NCBI RefSeq assembly: GCF_002277895.1 | Contig: NZ_CP022998.1 | Location: 3,639,501-3,703,500, forward strand | Direction: 5' to 3' | DNA from: Rhizobium sp. 11515TR | GTDB lineage: Bacteria; Pseudomonadota; Alphaproteobacteria; Rhizobiales; Rhizobiaceae | DNA: 64,000 nucleotides | In this document: positions 63,187 to 64,000 of the stretch, piece by piece | How the letters are laid out: each line of letters starts with the position of its first letter | How positions within the stretch are numbered: the first letter of the stretch is position 1 | The notes under the pieces: model-generated | Databases searched by the model: none | What the model saw: only the letters and a program-made list of their open reading frames with translations | Told to the model about the DNA's origin: nothing | Made by a program: the position numbers and the translations under genes

Positions 63187-64000
63187 ATGAGGAAGCCGCA
63201 TTTCCCGAAAGCGTCGATTGGTGCCTATCTGATCGCCATAGCCCTGGCGATCGCCTTGCCTATTCTCGCCTTCGTCGCGCTGCTTCTGGTCCAACTCGAG
63301 AATAATGAACGCGATGCTCTGAAGGGCGACACGGTTCAGGATGCGCAGGCGCTTTCGCGCGTCATCGATCGCCAATTGCAGGACATGGCGACGACGTTGC
63401 GCCTCCTGTCTTCCTCGCCGGAACTTGAGCGCAATGACATCGCCACCTTCTTCGCCCGCACGGAAACGGTATTGCGCACCGATTCGCTTTTCGTGCTGCT
63501 TATGGAAAAGGATGGCCAGCTCCGGCTGAATACCCGCTGGCCGCTCGGCAAGCCACTCGGCAAGACCGGCAACATCGCCGCGCTTCAATCGGCACTGAAC
63601 TCCGGCCGCATCGAGGCATCCGATGTCTTCATAGGCTCGACCGCCCGCCGCTGGGTCTACAACGTCACCCTACCTCTCGAACATTCGCCAGCCGGCGCCG
63701 CTTTGGCGGTAACACAGGATGCCGACGAGCTGGCCAAGCTCGTGACGACGGAAGCTTTGCCCCCCGGCTGGTCTGCCGCCGTTCTGGACAAATCCGGACA
63801 TGTCGTTGCCGCCGGTGGCCCAACGACCCTCGCCCCGGGCGACGCATTCAATAAGAACATCCTGCCGAAACTGATCGCATCCAGCGGCGTCTATCAGGAT
63901 GACAAGGTCCTGCCGAACGCGGTGCTCGGTTATGCGCAAATCTCAGGCTGGTCCTGGAAGGCCGTCGTCTGGGGTCCGATCGCCTCTGCGCAGGCCTCGC
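63187..64000 (+). CDS. Membrane-anchored sensor protein, N-terminal part (cut by window end)
   Basis: 271 residues are readable and the frame is open to the last base. An N-terminal membrane segment (about 11-35, IGAYLIAIALAIALPILAFVALLLVQL) is followed by an extracytoplasmic domain (about 36-270): a helix RDALKGDTVQDAQALSRVIDRQLQDMATTLRLLSSSPELE, then a PAS/Cache-like part with VLLMEKDGQLRLNTRWPLG and SAAVLDKSGHVVAAGG. The second membrane segment and output domain (histidine kinase or diguanylate cyclase) lie beyond the window. Start uncertain: ATG 63187 or in-frame ATG 63160; neither has a good ribosome site. Confidence 0.75.
   Translation, partial: MRKPHFPKASIGAYLIAIALAIALPILAFVALLLVQLENNERDALKGDTVQDAQALSRVIDRQLQDMATTLRLLSSSPELERNDIATFFARTETVLRTDSLFVLLMEKDGQLRLNTRWPLGKPLGKTGNIAALQSALNSGRIEASDVFIGSTARRWVYNVTLPLEHSPAGAALAVTQDADELAKLVTTEALPPGWSAAVLDKSGHVVAAGGPTTLAPGDAFNKNILPKLIASSGVYQDDKVLPNAVLGYAQISGWSWKAVVWGPIASAQAS

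Overview
The window is a piece of a Rhizobiales chromosome, most likely Rhizobium or a close relative. This rests on gene content: gltBD, a sarcosine oxidase soxBDAG operon, a CpdR-type response regulator, a protein very close to the Mesorhizobium cyclic-nucleotide-gated channel MloK1, a glgP-glgB-glgC-glgA-pgm-glgX glycogen operon, an MmgR/alpha-r8-like small RNA, and rhizobial intergenic palindromes (a RIME-like element and two AAAA-GTGCG-AGCGG-TTTT palindromes). Base composition is uniformly GC-rich. I see no transposase, integrase, prophage or CRISPR array, so this reads as stable core chromosome.

Layout. 0-10 kb: the 3' end of hemH; a Deg/HtrA-like protein that has lost its catalytic triad; an SPFH/NfeD membrane pair; the Kdo-pathway isomerase kdsD; a secreted beta-barrel protein; galU; an MltB-type lytic transglycosylase; and a periplasmic SGNH-like protein lacking catalytic Ser and His. 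Most of these act in the envelope. 9.6-17 kb: a stand-alone glycyl-tRNA-synthetase-like catalytic core behind a possible attenuator leader, then gltD and gltB for ammonium assimilation. 17-25 kb: threonine aldolase, a LysR/SBF-transporter pair with a long intergenic inverted repeat, an hsp20 gene with a ROSE-like RNA thermometer, a structured RNA candidate, a DUF2000/Lrp pair, the potassium channel and a lysophospholipase-like hydrolase. 25-30.5 kb: hisN, an MmgR-like sRNA with a clear promoter and terminator, N-formylglutamate amidohydrolase, cpdR, tRNA-Val(GAC) and several small secreted or hypothetical proteins. 30.9-42 kb: a TerC-like DUF475 protein, manC, then a three-gene operon (transglutaminase-DUF2126, a fused ATP-grasp/alpha-E protein, and a second transglutaminase), then a TadG-like vWA protein. 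42-53.5 kb: the glycogen operon. 53.5-60 kb: a MaoC hydratase and, convergent with it, soxB-(secreted ORF)-soxD-soxA-soxG. 60-64 kb: rpsU, a TPR lipoprotein, a DadA-type FAD oxidoreductase, and a membrane sensor cut by the window end.

The best candidate for an incompletely described system is the transglutaminase / circularly permuted ATP-grasp / alpha-E operon at 33.95-40.59 kb. These domains recur together and have been predicted to make and break a peptide or amide modification, but substrate and product are not known to me. The GlyRS-like core with its leader is the second candidate. Two probable pseudoenzymes and several RNA or DNA-palindrome elements are also described. All function calls come from motif recognition by eye. 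No database or folding program was run.
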